From positions 1-64,000 of the forward strand of contig NZ_JADBHF010000008.1 in the NCBI RefSeq assembly GCF_017808105.1: a DNA stretch of 64,000 nucleotides, written 5' to 3'. Of this stretch, positions 25,681 through 35,029 are shown in pieces. The position numbers were made by a program, and so were the translations under genes. The stretch's first letter is position 1, and each line of letters opens with the position of its first letter. The notes under the pieces were generated by a model. The model saw nothing but the letters and a program-made list of their open reading frames with translations. It ran no database searches and was not told the DNA's origin. Source of the DNA: Brevibacterium renqingii (GTDB lineage: Bacteria > Actinomycetota > Actinomycetes > Actinomycetales > Brevibacteriaceae).

Positions 25681-28393
25681 TTCCACGCACCACACTGACC
25701 GAACGCCTGCGGAGGACACGCTGAGCCCCGCCGAGGCGTATGCCGATTTCCGGGCGCGCGCCGATTTCGCGCGCACGCCGCTGGGCCGCTTCATGGCTCG
25801 AACCGAGTTCGAGCTCGACGATTTCCAGGTCGAGGCGTGCAGCCATCTGCAGGAAGGCGAGGACGTCCTCGTCACGGCGCCCACCGGCTCCGGGAAGACC
25901 CTGATCGCCGAATTCGCTGTGGAACTGGCCCGTGTCGAAGGCAAACGCGTCTTCTACACGACGCCGATCAAGGCACTGAGCAACCAGAAGTTCAACGACC
26001 TCTCCGAGGTCCACGGCGCCGAGAACGTCGGTCTCCTCACCGGCGACACCTCGATCCGCCGAGACGCGCCGATCATCGTGATGACCACCGAAGTGCTGCG
26101 CAATATGCTCTACAACGACATGGCGGGTCTGACCGATCTCGGATTCGTCGTCCTCGACGAAGTCCACTACCTGGCCGACCGCTTCCGCGGCCCGGTGTGG
26201 GAAGAGGTCATCATCCATCTGCCCGACCGCGTCCAGATGGTCTCGCTGTCGGCCACGGTGTCCAATGTCGAGGAGTTCGGGGCCTGGTTGCGAGAGGTGA
26301 GAGGACCGACGACGATCGTGTCCACGAGCCATCGTCCCGTGCCGCTGGTCAACCACGTGCTCGTCGGGCATCGGATGTTCGACCTGTTCACTCACTCGGA
26401 TTCCGATCGCATCGACCCTGCGCTCAACCACGCGACACGGACCCACGGGGGTCCGCGGTCGAAGCGTGCCCGAGCCACGCGTGCCCGGTTCCGCCGCCCC
26501 AGCCGCACGCAGGTGGTGTCCTCCCTCGCCGAGGCGGCCATGCTGCCGGCGATCATGTTCATCTTCTCCCGCAATGGATGCGACGAGGCCGTCGAGCAGT
26601 ACCTGAGCACCGGCGTCGACCTCAACTCGCGGGAGGAGAAGACGATCATCAACGCCGCGCTGGAGTCGCTGCGCGAGGAGCTCGCCGAAGAGGATCTGGG
26701 CATCCTCGGCTTCCACACCTTCCGGGAGGGGCTGCTGCTCGGAGTGGCCGCGCACCATGCCGGTATGATCCCGCAGTTCAAGCAGCTCGTCGAAGACCTG
26801 TTCTCGCAGGGCATCATCAAGGTCGTCTTCGCCACCGAGACGCTGGCCCTGGGCATCAATATGCCTGCCCGGACCGTCGTGCTCGAAAAGCTCGTGAAGT
26901 TCAACGGCGAAGCCCATGTGACGATCACTCCGGGCGAGTACACCCAGCTGACCGGCCGAGCCGGGCGCCGTGGCATCGACCGGATCGGGCATTCGGTGGT
27001 CGTCTGGCACCCCACCGTCGAGGTCAGCGAGCTCGCGGCCCTGGCCTCGAACCGGTCCTATGCCCTCAACTCGGCCTTCGGGCCCACCTACAATATGACG
27101 GCGAATCTGCTCTCCCGGATGAGTTCTGCCGAAGCAGCGAAGGTCCTCGAGACCTCTTTCGCGCAGTTCCAGGCCGACAAGGCGGTCGTCGGATTGGCGC
27201 GCAAGGTGCGCAAGAACGAAGCGACGATCGAAGCCTACGAGAAGTCCATGCACTGCGAGCTCGGCGACTTCGCCGAATACGCCCGACTGCGCCGTGCGAT
27301 CTCGGAGACTCAGAAGCAGGAGACGAGAACACGTTCGCGCAACCGCCAACGCGATATCGTCGAATCGCTCACTGCGCTGAAGATCGGCGATGTCGTGACC
27401 ATGCCCGCCAAACGCGTCGGGGGCCGGGCCGTCATCATCTCCCCGATGAGCAATCGCGACGGCACCTCGAGGCTGCCGACAGTGCTCACCGAACAGGGCA
27501 AGGTGTGGCATCTGCGTCCGCACGAAGTCACCGAACCAGTCGCCGCGCAGGGCCGGATCCGAGTGCCGAAGAAATTCAATCACCGCCAGGCCGGCGACCG
27601 GCGGCAGCTGCTGTCCATCCTCGAACAGGCCGTCGACGACGGCCGGGTCGATCCCGATGCGCAGTGGGAATCGGCGCGCGACGGGCAGGGGGTGAGCACG
27701 ACCGTCTCGGAACTGCAGGCGCAGATGCGCGCCCACCCCTGTCACGACTGCCCCGATAGGGAGATGCATGCGCGGTGGGCCAACCGGGCCGACAAGCTCA
27801 TCAGGGAGAACGATTCGCTCATCGCCCGCATCGAAGGACGCACGACCTCGATCGCGCTGGTGTTCGAGCGGGTCCAGGACGTGCTGCGGGGGCTCGGCTT
27901 CGAACCGGAGCATTCGACGATGCTGCGCCGCATCTACGGCGAGCGGGATCTGCTCGTGGCGCTGACGATCCGCGCGGGGCTCTGGGACCGGCTCAATGAG
28001 CCCGAACTCGCGGCCTTCGCCTCGAACTTCGTCTTCCAATCCCGCAGAGACACCCTGCATGCGCATCGGGCGCCCAGTGCCGACCTCAAGGCCGTCTGCG
28101 ATGAGTCCGAGAACATCTGGCGGCGCCTCTTCCATCTGGAGGAGCAGCACGCGCTGGCGACCACGGAGGAACCGGACCGGGGGCTCATCACTCCGATGTA
28201 CCGGTGGACCGAGGGCAAGACGCTGTCCGAATCTCTGCGCGGCAGCGATATCGCCGCCGGTGACTTCGTCCGCTGGGCCAAGCAGAGCCTCGACCTGCTC
28301 GGTCAGATCGCCGAGGTCGCCGAGGAGGACACTGCGGTGCGGATCCGCCGCACCGTCAACGCGATCCGACGCGGGGTCGTCGCCGATTCCTGA
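25673..28393 (+). CDS. helY: Mtr4/Ski2-like DExH RNA helicase HelY
   Basis: A 906-residue DExH-box helicase related to Ski2/Mtr4, likely involved in RNA turnover or remodelling. Walker A APTGSGKT is at 69-76, DEVH at 162-165, and the motif VI-like QLTGRAGRRGID lies near residue 425. A winged-helix/beta-barrel arch insertion and a helical bundle make up the C-terminal half. It starts inside tatC with an 8-nt overlap. Actinobacterial homologues are adjacent to tatC; the precise RNA targets are unknown. Convergent with secA2, 26 nt apart. Confidence 0.93.
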   Translation: MTDSTHHTDRTPAEDTLSPAEAYADFRARADFARTPLGRFMARTEFELDDFQVEACSHLQEGEDVLVTAPTGSGKTLIAEFAVELARVEGKRVFYTTPIKALSNQKFNDLSEVHGAENVGLLTGDTSIRRDAPIIVMTTEVLRNMLYNDMAGLTDLGFVVLDEVHYLADRFRGPVWEEVIIHLPDRVQMVSLSATVSNVEEFGAWLREVRGPTTIVSTSHRPVPLVNHVLVGHRMFDLFTHSDSDRIDPALNHATRTHGGPRSKRARATRARFRRPSRTQVVSSLAEAAMLPAIMFIFSRNGCDEAVEQYLSTGVDLNSREEKTIINAALESLREELAEEDLGILGFHTFREGLLLGVAAHHAGMIPQFKQLVEDLFSQGIIKVVFATETLALGINMPARTVVLEKLVKFNGEAHVTITPGEYTQLTGRAGRRGIDRIGHSVVVWHPTVEVSELAALASNRSYALNSAFGPTYNMTANLLSRMSSAEAAKVLETSFAQFQADKAVVGLARKVRKNEATIEAYEKSMHCELGDFAEYARLRRAISETQKQETRTRSRNRQRDIVESLTALKIGDVVTMPAKRVGGRAVIISPMSNRDGTSRLPTVLTEQGKVWHLRPHEVTEPVAAQGRIRVPKKFNHRQAGDRRQLLSILEQAVDDGRVDPDAQWESARDGQGVSTTVSELQAQMRAHPCHDCPDREMHARWANRADKLIRENDSLIARIEGRTTSIALVFERVQDVLRGLGFEPEHSTMLRRIYGERDLLVALTIRAGLWDRLNEPELAAFASNFVFQSRRDTLHAHRAPSADLKAVCDESENIWRRLFHLEEQHALATTEEPDRGLITPMYRWTEGKTLSESLRGSDIAAGDFVRWAKQSLDLLGQIAEVAEEDTAVRIRRTVNAIRRGVVADS

Positions 28394-28419
28394 TCACGGG
28401 GCGGCGACCCCTGCCGTCC

Positions 28420-30681
28420 TCAGCGCTTGACCTTCTTGACGATGTTCTCGATGTCCGAGCCGAAGGCGTTCTCCGTGGTCAGATAGGTCCACGTCGACGA
28501 CGGTCGCTTGAGACCGTGCGAGTCGAGGTCGATGCCCTCGGCGGTGATCTCGGCCTCTGCGATCGTGGCCGCCGAATCGGCGATGACATCGGACCAGAAC
28601 GAGGAGAAGACGCGGATGGATTCCGCATTGAAGGCCTCATGCGGCTTCTCCCTGGCGAAGGTGCGCAGGTGGATTCCTTCGCGCAGATCGTTGAGGAACG
28701 CGAGGTGGTCGACCCAGCGGGCATCGAGGTGGAAGAGCATGACCTCGCGCAGGACGCTGTCGAGGATCTCCTCCGACTGCTGCTCGACGATCTCGTCGGC
28801 CCGCTCGCCGATCTCGGCCCGCAGCTGGGCCACCGGCTCTTCGTCCTTGCGGATCTCGGCGCGGCGTTCGAGGACGAGATCGCGCTGCTTGGCCATGAGC
28901 TCGTTGAAGCGCCAGGTGTCACGGTGCAGAGCGGTGTTCTGGCCCTCGGCGATCCGCTGGGCGTGTTCGACGAGCCCGCGGGCTCGTTTGGATTCGATCA
29001 GCCCGGTCTCGTCGCCTTCGGTGACGAAGCGCTGGATCTCCGGCACACGAGTGAGCAGCTCGTCCTCGAGGCTGGTGAAGAACACCGAAGTGCCCGGATC
29101 GCCCTGACGACCGGCGCGACCGCGCAGCTGATCGTCGAGGCGCGACGAAGGGTAGCGACCTGCGCCGATGACGAGCAGGCCGCCGGCCTCGGCCACCTCC
29201 TCGTTCGCCAGGCGGATGTCGGTGCCGCGCCCGGCCATCTGGGTCGACACCGTCACCGCACCGGGGGCACCGGCACCGGCGATGATCTCGGCCTCTCGCG
29301 AATCGTCCTTAGCATTGAGCACCGCGACCTCGATTCCGCGTTCGCCCAATCGCCGAGCCAGGGACTCGCTCTCGGCCACCGAGGAGGTGCCGATGAGCAC
29401 GGGGCGGTCGCGTCCATGGTTCTCCGCGACCTCCTCGACGATCGCGCGTTCCTTCGACTCCTGGTAGGTGAAGAGGCGGTCGGGCTCGTCGATGCGGATG
29501 ACCGGCAGGTGGGTGTCGATGGGAACGATCTCGAGCGAGTAGAATTCCCGCAGATCGTCACCGACGGCCAGTGCGGTGCCGGTCATCCCGCATACGGTCT
29601 CATAGCCGTGGATGAGCTCCTCGACGGTCATCTGGTCGAGGATCTCCCCGCTGTCGGTGGTGCCGAGGCTCTCCTTCGCCTCGACGGCGGCCTGCAGTCC
29701 GTCGGGCCACCTCTGCAGTTCGGCGACACGACCGCGGGAGGAGGAGATGAGTTTGATGCGTCCGTCGACGACGAGGTAGTCGACATCGCGTTTGACCAGC
29801 GCTCGCGCGTAGAGGGCGAGATTGACGGCAGCCAGGGTCTCTGAGTCCTCACCGAAGAGCTCGACTCCGAGTTCGGTTTCCACGCGGTCTACTCCGGCGT
29901 CGGTCAGCGACACCGCATGTCGGTCGGTGCTGATCTCGAAGTCGGTCTCCGGCGTGAGGTCGGCGACGAGCGCCGCGATGGTCTCGTCAGCGTCCTCGAC
30001 GCGGGCCGAGCCGGCCAGCACCAGGGGCACCCGAGCCTCGTCGATGAGCACGGAATCAGCCTCGTCGACGATGACGACATCGCGCTCGGGCACTCGCTGA
30101 TCCGCATCGTCGGTGATGAATCGGTCGCGCAGCACATCGAACCCGACCTCCGTGACGGAGGCGTAGAGGACTTCGGCTCGATAGGCCTCACGACGCTCGG
30201 CATCGCCCTGCGTCCCGGAGATCGCCGCAGACCGCACTCCGAGGAGGTCGAACAGCGGCTTCATCCATGTGCGGTCGCGGACAGCGAGGTAGTCGTTGAC
30301 GCTGACGACATGGACCCGGCGTCCCTGCAGGGCATAGCCGGCAGCGGCCAGTGCCCCGACGAGGGTCTTGCCCTCGCCGGTGGCCATCTGCACGACGCTG
30401 CCCTGCAGGAGTCCGACGAGCCCGCGCATCTGGGTGTCGTAGGCGCGTTCGTCGAGAGCGCGTTCTCCGGCTTCGCGGGCAAGAGCGCAGAACCGGGTCA
30501 GCGTCTTCTGCTGCGAGCCGGAGGCGAAGACCTCTCCAGCAGCTTCGGTGAGCTCTTCGTCGCTGAGCTCGGCGAATTCGCGTCCGGCTGCGGCGAGGTC
30601 ATCGGTCGCTCGCTCGAACCAGCCCGTTGTCTTCTCCGCATGGGAGCCGGGGCGGTTGAGCAGGCGAGAAAAGAATCCCAT
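28420..30681 (-). CDS. secA2: Accessory Sec translocase ATPase SecA2
   Basis: Second SecA paralogue, which exports a limited set of substrates through SecYEG in actinobacteria. The 753-residue protein has Walker A MATGEGKT at about 99-106, DEADSVLIDEA in the first nucleotide-binding fold and GRAGRQGDPGTSVFF in the second. It is shorter than housekeeping SecA (about 900 residues) and lacks the Cys-rich C-terminal zinc tail, ending IVKKVKR. That size and ending fit SecA2. GAAGGA precedes the ATG. Confidence 0.92.
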   Translation of the reverse strand: MGFFSRLLNRPGSHAEKTTGWFERATDDLAAAGREFAELSDEELTEAAGEVFASGSQQKTLTRFCALAREAGERALDERAYDTQMRGLVGLLQGSVVQMATGEGKTLVGALAAAGYALQGRRVHVVSVNDYLAVRDRTWMKPLFDLLGVRSAAISGTQGDAERREAYRAEVLYASVTEVGFDVLRDRFITDDADQRVPERDVVIVDEADSVLIDEARVPLVLAGSARVEDADETIAALVADLTPETDFEISTDRHAVSLTDAGVDRVETELGVELFGEDSETLAAVNLALYARALVKRDVDYLVVDGRIKLISSSRGRVAELQRWPDGLQAAVEAKESLGTTDSGEILDQMTVEELIHGYETVCGMTGTALAVGDDLREFYSLEIVPIDTHLPVIRIDEPDRLFTYQESKERAIVEEVAENHGRDRPVLIGTSSVAESESLARRLGERGIEVAVLNAKDDSREAEIIAGAGAPGAVTVSTQMAGRGTDIRLANEEVAEAGGLLVIGAGRYPSSRLDDQLRGRAGRQGDPGTSVFFTSLEDELLTRVPEIQRFVTEGDETGLIESKRARGLVEHAQRIAEGQNTALHRDTWRFNELMAKQRDLVLERRAEIRKDEEPVAQLRAEIGERADEIVEQQSEEILDSVLREVMLFHLDARWVDHLAFLNDLREGIHLRTFAREKPHEAFNAESIRVFSSFWSDVIADSAATIAEAEITAEGIDLDSHGLKRPSSTWTYLTTENAFGSDIENIVKKVKR

Positions 30682-30723
30682 TGTCGTCCTTCGTCGTGTG
30701 ATAGTCGGTGTCGAGTCTAACGT

Positions 30724-32466
30724 TCAGGCCATCGGCCACGAACCGTCGACGACGGCCTCGGCGTTGCTCTTCTTCCGCAGCCAGGCCTGCAGTCCGGCGG
30801 CCTGGGAGCGCTTCCAGTCGGCTTGTGCGGCCATGATCTCGGCATTGCTGAGCACCGCGATTTCAGTGGACTTTTCGGCCAATGCACGGGAAATGTCCAG
30901 CGCGGCCAGCGCGTCGGCGGCGGCATCGTGAGCGTCGAGCAGATCGACCCGGTAGATCTTCGCGGTCTCGATCAGAGTTCGCTTGCCCTTGCGGTAAGGG
31001 TCGATCTGCTTGTCAAGGACGAAGGTGTCGACGATCGTGGGGATGATCGCGGCGAAGTCGATGTCCGGACGGTGCCGGGCCACTTCGGCGGCCATGACGC
31101 TGAGGTCGTAGACGACATTGTGGCCGACGACGACGGCCCCTTCGTCCCTGAGCGCGGAGAACACCTCGCACAGTTCGGTCACCGTCTGCTGCGCAGGAGC
31201 CCCGTTGGCCTGTGCGAACTCAGTGGTGATGCCGTGCACGGCCCGCGCGGACTCGGGGATCTCGATTCCGGGATCGGACAGCCAGGTGCGCACCTCGGCT
31301 GCGGAGTCGACGAAGGCGGCGGTGACGATGCGAGCGGTCGCCGGATCGACCCCTGTGGTCTCGAGATCGAAGCCGACGAGTCGTGACTGCACCCAGGGCA
31401 GCGCTGCGCCGACCGGCTCCTCGGCCATCGTCGGTGCCGGTGCCGGTGCCGTCGGGGGAGCGTCGAGGCAGGGCACTGTCGCTGCTGGAGCGGAGGTGTG
31501 CGCAACTGCGTCCTGAGTCTCGACAACGATCACGGACGCGGACGTTGCGACGCTGGAGACGGTTTCGAGAGCCGAGGCGAGATTATCCGCGGAGCGGCGG
31601 ATGTTCTGTCCCTCCGCCGCCTGCGCGAGAGCGACGCGGTCGAAGGCGTTCGGCACGGATTCGAGGTCGATTCCGTGGTCGACGTCGGTCAGGCAGCGCA
31701 TGACCTCGAGCGTCTTGTACAGGATGTCCTCGACCTCGATGATGGTGGCCGCGCGTTTGGGGCTCAGACCGCCGGTCTTCACTCCTGCTTTGGCGGCTGT
31801 GATGATCGAGTCGAGCGAACCGAAGTTCTCCAGCAGGGTCGCCGCCGTCTTCTCCCCGATACCGGGGGCGCCGGGCAGTCCGTCGGAGGGGTCTCCGCGC
31901 AGGGCGGCGAGCTCCCGGTAGCGCCTGCCGTCCGGCACTCCGTACGCGGCGGGCAGATCGGCCTGCGTCACCGCCTCCCATTCTCCTCCCTTGCGCGGTC
32001 GGAGCACGCTCACCTCGGTGTTCGAGTCCAGCAGCGCCAGCAGGTCCCGGTCCGGGGAGACGATGACGACGGGGGAGCGCGACTCGGCGGCCATCGTCGC
32101 GATGACATCATCGGCCTCGGTGCCCTCCACCTCGGCGATGGGGATGCCCGCTGCGGTGAGCGCCCGGTTCAGAATCGGCAGCTGTGCCGCGAGTTCGGGC
32201 GGGATCTCCGTGCCGGCTTCCTCATCCTTGACCCGCGCCGCCTTGTATTCGGGCATGATCGCGGTGCGGAAGGCGGGGCGCCAATCCGCGTCCATCGTCG
32301 CCACCACTCGGTCGGTCTCGAAGCGGCGGATCATCTGTGCGACGGTGTCGAGCACGCCTCTGACGGCGTTGACCGGCTGACCGTCGTCGTTGACGATCGA
32401 ATCCGGCACCGAGTAGAAGGCGCGATAGTACAGTGCGGGCGTATCGAGCAGAACCAAGGGCTTCAC
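30724..32466 (-). CDS. Fused 5' nuclease (FEN-like) and DEDDh 3'-5' exonuclease
   Basis: A 580-residue fusion. Residues 1 to about 300 are a Pol I-type 5' nuclease: metal-binding Asp8, EADD (117-120), SPDRD (137-141) and the helix-3-turn-helix GLPGAPGIGEKTAATLL (196-212). An Ala/Pro-rich linker (about 305-358) leads to a DnaQ-like DEDDh domain with DLE at 367-369, Asp454 and His513/Asp517. The polymerase domain is absent. Mycobacterial Rv2090 is the stand-alone 5' nuclease. Met347 in the linker has no ribosome-binding site, and the frame is continuous. Probably acts in DNA repair or Okazaki-fragment processing (inference). Confidence 0.9.
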   Translation of the reverse strand: MKPLVLLDTPALYYRAFYSVPDSIVNDDGQPVNAVRGVLDTVAQMIRRFETDRVVATMDADWRPAFRTAIMPEYKAARVKDEEAGTEIPPELAAQLPILNRALTAAGIPIAEVEGTEADDVIATMAAESRSPVVIVSPDRDLLALLDSNTEVSVLRPRKGGEWEAVTQADLPAAYGVPDGRRYRELAALRGDPSDGLPGAPGIGEKTAATLLENFGSLDSIITAAKAGVKTGGLSPKRAATIIEVEDILYKTLEVMRCLTDVDHGIDLESVPNAFDRVALAQAAEGQNIRRSADNLASALETVSSVATSASVIVVETQDAVAHTSAPAATVPCLDAPPTAPAPAPTMAEEPVGAALPWVQSRLVGFDLETTGVDPATARIVTAAFVDSAAEVRTWLSDPGIEIPESARAVHGITTEFAQANGAPAQQTVTELCEVFSALRDEGAVVVGHNVVYDLSVMAAEVARHRPDIDFAAIIPTIVDTFVLDKQIDPYRKGKRTLIETAKIYRVDLLDAHDAAADALAALDISRALAEKSTEIAVLSNAEIMAAQADWKRSQAAGLQAWLRKKSNAEAVVDGSWPMA

Positions 32467-32474
32467 ATCGGATG

Positions 32475-32480
32475 ACGATA
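32475..32480 (-). promoter_or_regulatory. Putative -10 (TATCGT) for fused nuclease gene
   Basis: On the minus strand TATCGT is followed by 8 nt and the GTG at 32466. Confidence 0.45.
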
Positions 32481-32524
32481 CCCGACGGTCCTGACACAGG
32501 TGTAGCAGCGGGCGGCGGACGGTG

Positions 32525-32530
32525 TAGCCT
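32525..32530 (+). promoter_or_regulatory. Putative -10 (TAGCCT) for leaderless amidohydrolase-like gene
   Basis: TAGCCT is followed by exactly 7 nt and the GTG at 32538. Confidence 0.5.
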
Positions 32531-32537
32531 GTCGGCT

Positions 32538-33476
32538 GTGACTATGTACTTTGGCGGAGATGTGTACAGCAGCGTCGATCCCTTCGCGACGGCGCTCGGG
32601 TGCGAGGACGGCGCGATCTCGTTCATCGGTTCCGACGAGGCCGCGAAGGCCCTCGACCCGAAAGCGGTCGACCTGGCCGATGATTTCCTCACCCCGGGGT
32701 TCGTCCACGCGGGCCTGGTCCTCGACGGATCGGCTCCGACGGCGAGCGAACTGCATGAACAGGGCTTCACCCACGTGCATGCCCTCGGCAGCGCCGAGGC
32801 GATCGCCGAATTCTCCGCCGAGGCTCCGCAGGGTCTGTCGATCATCGACTACCCGACCCTGAATGCGGAGAGCGCGGATGCCGAGGCGGTGCGGGCGTCG
32901 ACGGATGCGGCGGATCTGCTGTCGCGGCAGAGCCTTCCGGCACTCAGTCTCTTCGTCCGCGTGGAGTCGAACGACCGCCTCGAACAGGTGCTCGAGCGTC
33001 TGGGGAACGAAGCCGCTCATGCCCAGCGCCACGGTTTTCGGCTGCTGCTCGACTTCGCTGTGGCCGCGGCGCAGGTCGAGGCGCTCGGCCGCTCCGGAGT
33101 GGCGATCACGCTCGATCCTGCGCGACCGCAGCCGCTGTCTCAGCTCTTGGCCGCGGGAGCCCAGGTCTCGCTCAGCCATTCGCAGTCCTCGCCCTGGGCC
33201 AGTGTGCGCGACGCCGTCGTCGGCGAGAACGGCATCGGCGCTCGAGCAGGATTCAATGCCGCGACTCGCTTCGCTCATCGAGCGGCGGGCAATCCCGAGG
33301 GCGGTGTGCTCGCTCCGGGCGCGGCGGCTGACATCGTCCGCTGGAAGGTCGAGCGTCTGGTCGTCCAGGTCGCCGATCCGCGCGTCGCCGCGTGGAGCAC
33401 CGATCCGCGCTCGGGGACGCCGGGCCTGCCGGAGCTGGCACCGGAAGTGCCGCTTCCCACTCGCGTCGAGCTCTGA
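32538..33476 (+). CDS. Amidohydrolase-like protein without metal-binding HxH
   Basis: A 312-residue protein with the outline of an amidohydrolase: a beta strand ending LTPGFVHAGL (51-60), where active enzymes have PGFVDxHxH, and the C-terminal AATRFAHRAAGNPEGGVLAPGAAADIVRW, which matches the usual G.l..G..ADlvv strand. The HxH metal ligands are missing and no clear replacement is visible, so hydrolase activity is unlikely. GTG 32538 is favoured by the -10 hexamer; an ATG two codons later is possible. Divergent from the fused nuclease. Confidence 0.7.
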   Translation: MTMYFGGDVYSSVDPFATALGCEDGAISFIGSDEAAKALDPKAVDLADDFLTPGFVHAGLVLDGSAPTASELHEQGFTHVHALGSAEAIAEFSAEAPQGLSIIDYPTLNAESADAEAVRASTDAADLLSRQSLPALSLFVRVESNDRLEQVLERLGNEAAHAQRHGFRLLLDFAVAAAQVEALGRSGVAITLDPARPQPLSQLLAAGAQVSLSHSQSSPWASVRDAVVGENGIGARAGFNAATRFAHRAAGNPEGGVLAPGAAADIVRWKVERLVVQVADPRVAAWSTDPRSGTPGLPELAPEVPLPTRVEL

Positions 33477-33752
33477 GATCTCCGCGGCCGCAGACGTGTC
33501 CAGCCGACACGCCCAGAGGCGGAGACTTTTCTTCCGGAGATCTGCGCTCCTGACCAGCGGATTCAGGCATCGTCCCTGGTCACAGCGATTTTGCAAAGTC
33601 ACGACCGGCCGCTAGATTCGAGTTGAACATCCCACAGCACGCGGGATGGGGTCGGCACTCCCGTCATTAGATAACTCACCGCGGCAGCGGCGTGGTCCGA
33701 AGGCGGGGGTGTCGACTCATTGTCCGGGGTGTGAACGCGTATCGTGGGGTCC
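33477..33752. other. Intergenic region before ppm1
   Basis: About 276 bp with no supported gene. It contains the ppm1 -10 hexamer at its right end. TTGTCC at 33720-33725 is a possible -35 element, but the spacing to the -10 is short. No tRNA or convincing hairpin was seen. Confidence 0.4.
33740..33745 (+). promoter_or_regulatory. Putative -10 (TATCGT) for leaderless ppm1
   Basis: TATCGT is followed by 7 nt and the GTG at 33753, which decides that start over the GTG at 33744. Confidence 0.5.
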
Positions 33753-34508
33753 GTGCCTTCCAAGACTCTCATCGTGATCCCGACCTACAATGAACGCCTC
33801 GCCCTGCCGGTGACCCTCTCCAGTCTGTTCGAACAGCAGCCGGAGGTCGACGTCCTCGTGGTCGACGATGGCTCACCCGACGGCACGGGGGAGTGGGCGG
33901 AGGAACGGGCCGGGTCCGATCCGCGCATCCATGTTCTCCATCGGAGTGAGAAGTCCGGCCTCGGCATGGCCTATATCGCCGGATTCGAATGGGCGCTCGC
34001 GCGCGATTACGACATCATCTGCGAATTCGACGCCGATGGTTCGCACCGCCCCCTCGACCTCGGTCAGCTGCTCGACGTCGCTCGCTCTGGTCGGGCCGAC
34101 CTCGTCATCGGATCCAGATGGGTGCCCGGGGGCGCGATCGTCGACTGGCCGAGATCCCGGTACTTCCTCTCTCGTGGTGCCAATGTCTACGTCAATGCGG
34201 TCATGGGTCTCGGCGTCAGGGACGCGACCGCTGGTTTCCGCGCCTATACACGCCCGGTGCTCGAGACGCTCGACCTCTCGGGCGTGCAGTCGCAGGGCTA
34301 CTGCTTCCAGATCGACATGGCCTATCGCACGGTCGAGGCCGGGTTCTGCATCGCCGAGGTGCCCGTCGTCTTCGTCGAACGCGAGCTCGGCGAGTCGAAG
34401 ATGAGCGGATCGATCATCACCGAGGCCTTCACGAAGGTCGCCGGTTGGGGTCTGACTCGTCGCCGCAATCAGCTGCGTCGTCTGCTCCGCCGGTCGAAGA
34501 CGGGCTGA
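33753..34508 (+). CDS. ppm1: Polyprenol monophosphomannose synthase
   Basis: GT2-family glycosyltransferase that transfers mannose from GDP-mannose to polyprenyl phosphate, the donor for lipoglycan and glycoprotein mannosylation. The 251-residue protein has IPTYNER at the start, the nucleotide-binding VVDDGSPDGT, the metal-binding EFDADGSHRP and the C-terminal RELGESKMSGSII. It corresponds to the catalytic domain only; there is no membrane acyltransferase domain as in mycobacterial Ppm1 fusions. GTG 33753 is placed by the -10 hexamer. Convergent with rbpA, as in mycobacteria. Confidence 0.92.
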   Translation: MPSKTLIVIPTYNERLALPVTLSSLFEQQPEVDVLVVDDGSPDGTGEWAEERAGSDPRIHVLHRSEKSGLGMAYIAGFEWALARDYDIICEFDADGSHRPLDLGQLLDVARSGRADLVIGSRWVPGGAIVDWPRSRYFLSRGANVYVNAVMGLGVRDATAGFRAYTRPVLETLDLSGVQSQGYCFQIDMAYRTVEAGFCIAEVPVVFVERELGESKMSGSIITEAFTKVAGWGLTRRRNQLRRLLRRSKTG

Positions 34509-34568
34509 GGGCGCTCCGAGCGACTCTCCCCGCCGCTCGGAGGCCCCGGGCACGTCGCTGAGACGACC

Positions 34569-34602
34569 GAGGGGGTGCAGGTCCGATGACCTGCACCCCC
34601 TC
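34569..34602. terminator. Bidirectional terminator hairpin between ppm1 and rbpA
   Basis: A perfect 15-bp stem, GAGGGGGTGCAGGTC at 34569-34583 and its complement at 34588-34602, with a CGAT loop. It separates two convergent genes. Confidence 0.8.
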
Positions 34603-34625
34603 TCGGCTGTTCGCCCGACACGGGC

Positions 34626-34967
34626 TCAGCCCTGTGCGGGAACCTCTCCGCGTCGGATCGCGAGACGCTCGTCGAGGAGCACCTGGAGTTCGTCGAAGGA
34701 CCGACGCTCAAGGAGCATGTCCCAGTGGGATCGCACGTGCTTCACAGGTTCGCCGTCGGGCTCGTTCATGCCGACGCGCACGCCGATGCCGTGGAGTCCG
34801 GAGTCCCAGGTCGAAGGGACCTCGGCTTCGATGGAGAAGGGCACCTTGAACCGCGTTCCGTCCTCGCATTCGAATTCGACCATCTGACGCGGTGCCGGCT
34901 CGACGCCCTCTTCGCTTTCGAGGCTGCGTGAGCCCAACTGTGTTCCGCGGAGACTGCGTTCGCTCAT
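34626..34967 (-). CDS. rbpA: RNA polymerase-binding protein RbpA
   Basis: Actinobacterial transcription factor that binds RNA polymerase and group 1/2 sigma factors and stabilises the open complex. The 113-residue protein has the typical start MSERSLRGTQLGSRSLESE, a core domain (VEFECEDGTRFKVPF) and the sigma-interaction domain (RSHWDMLLERRSFDELQVLLDE). ATG 34967 follows GGAAGG by 8 nt. A TTACATT sequence further upstream may be its -10. Essential in several actinobacteria. Confidence 0.96.
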   Translation of the reverse strand: MSERSLRGTQLGSRSLESEEGVEPAPRQMVEFECEDGTRFKVPFSIEAEVPSTWDSGLHGIGVRVGMNEPDGEPVKHVRSHWDMLLERRSFDELQVLLDERLAIRRGEVPAQG

Positions 34968-35029
34968 ATCTAAGACCTTCCGACTCGACTGCACACCTTG
35001 GACGCAATGTAACAGTCTACCGCTTCCTC

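Noticed and set aside
25655-28150. Long minus-strand open frame of 831 codons opposite helY
   Set aside because: Shadow of the helicase gene caused by high-GC codon usage: low-complexity, charged composition without recognisable domains, while helY has clear helicase motifs.
30724-32466. Two separate nuclease genes joined by a sequencing error
   Set aside because: The linker is long, in frame and has normal Ala/Pro-rich composition, and there is no ribosome-binding site before the second domain; kept as a fusion, with the caveat stated.
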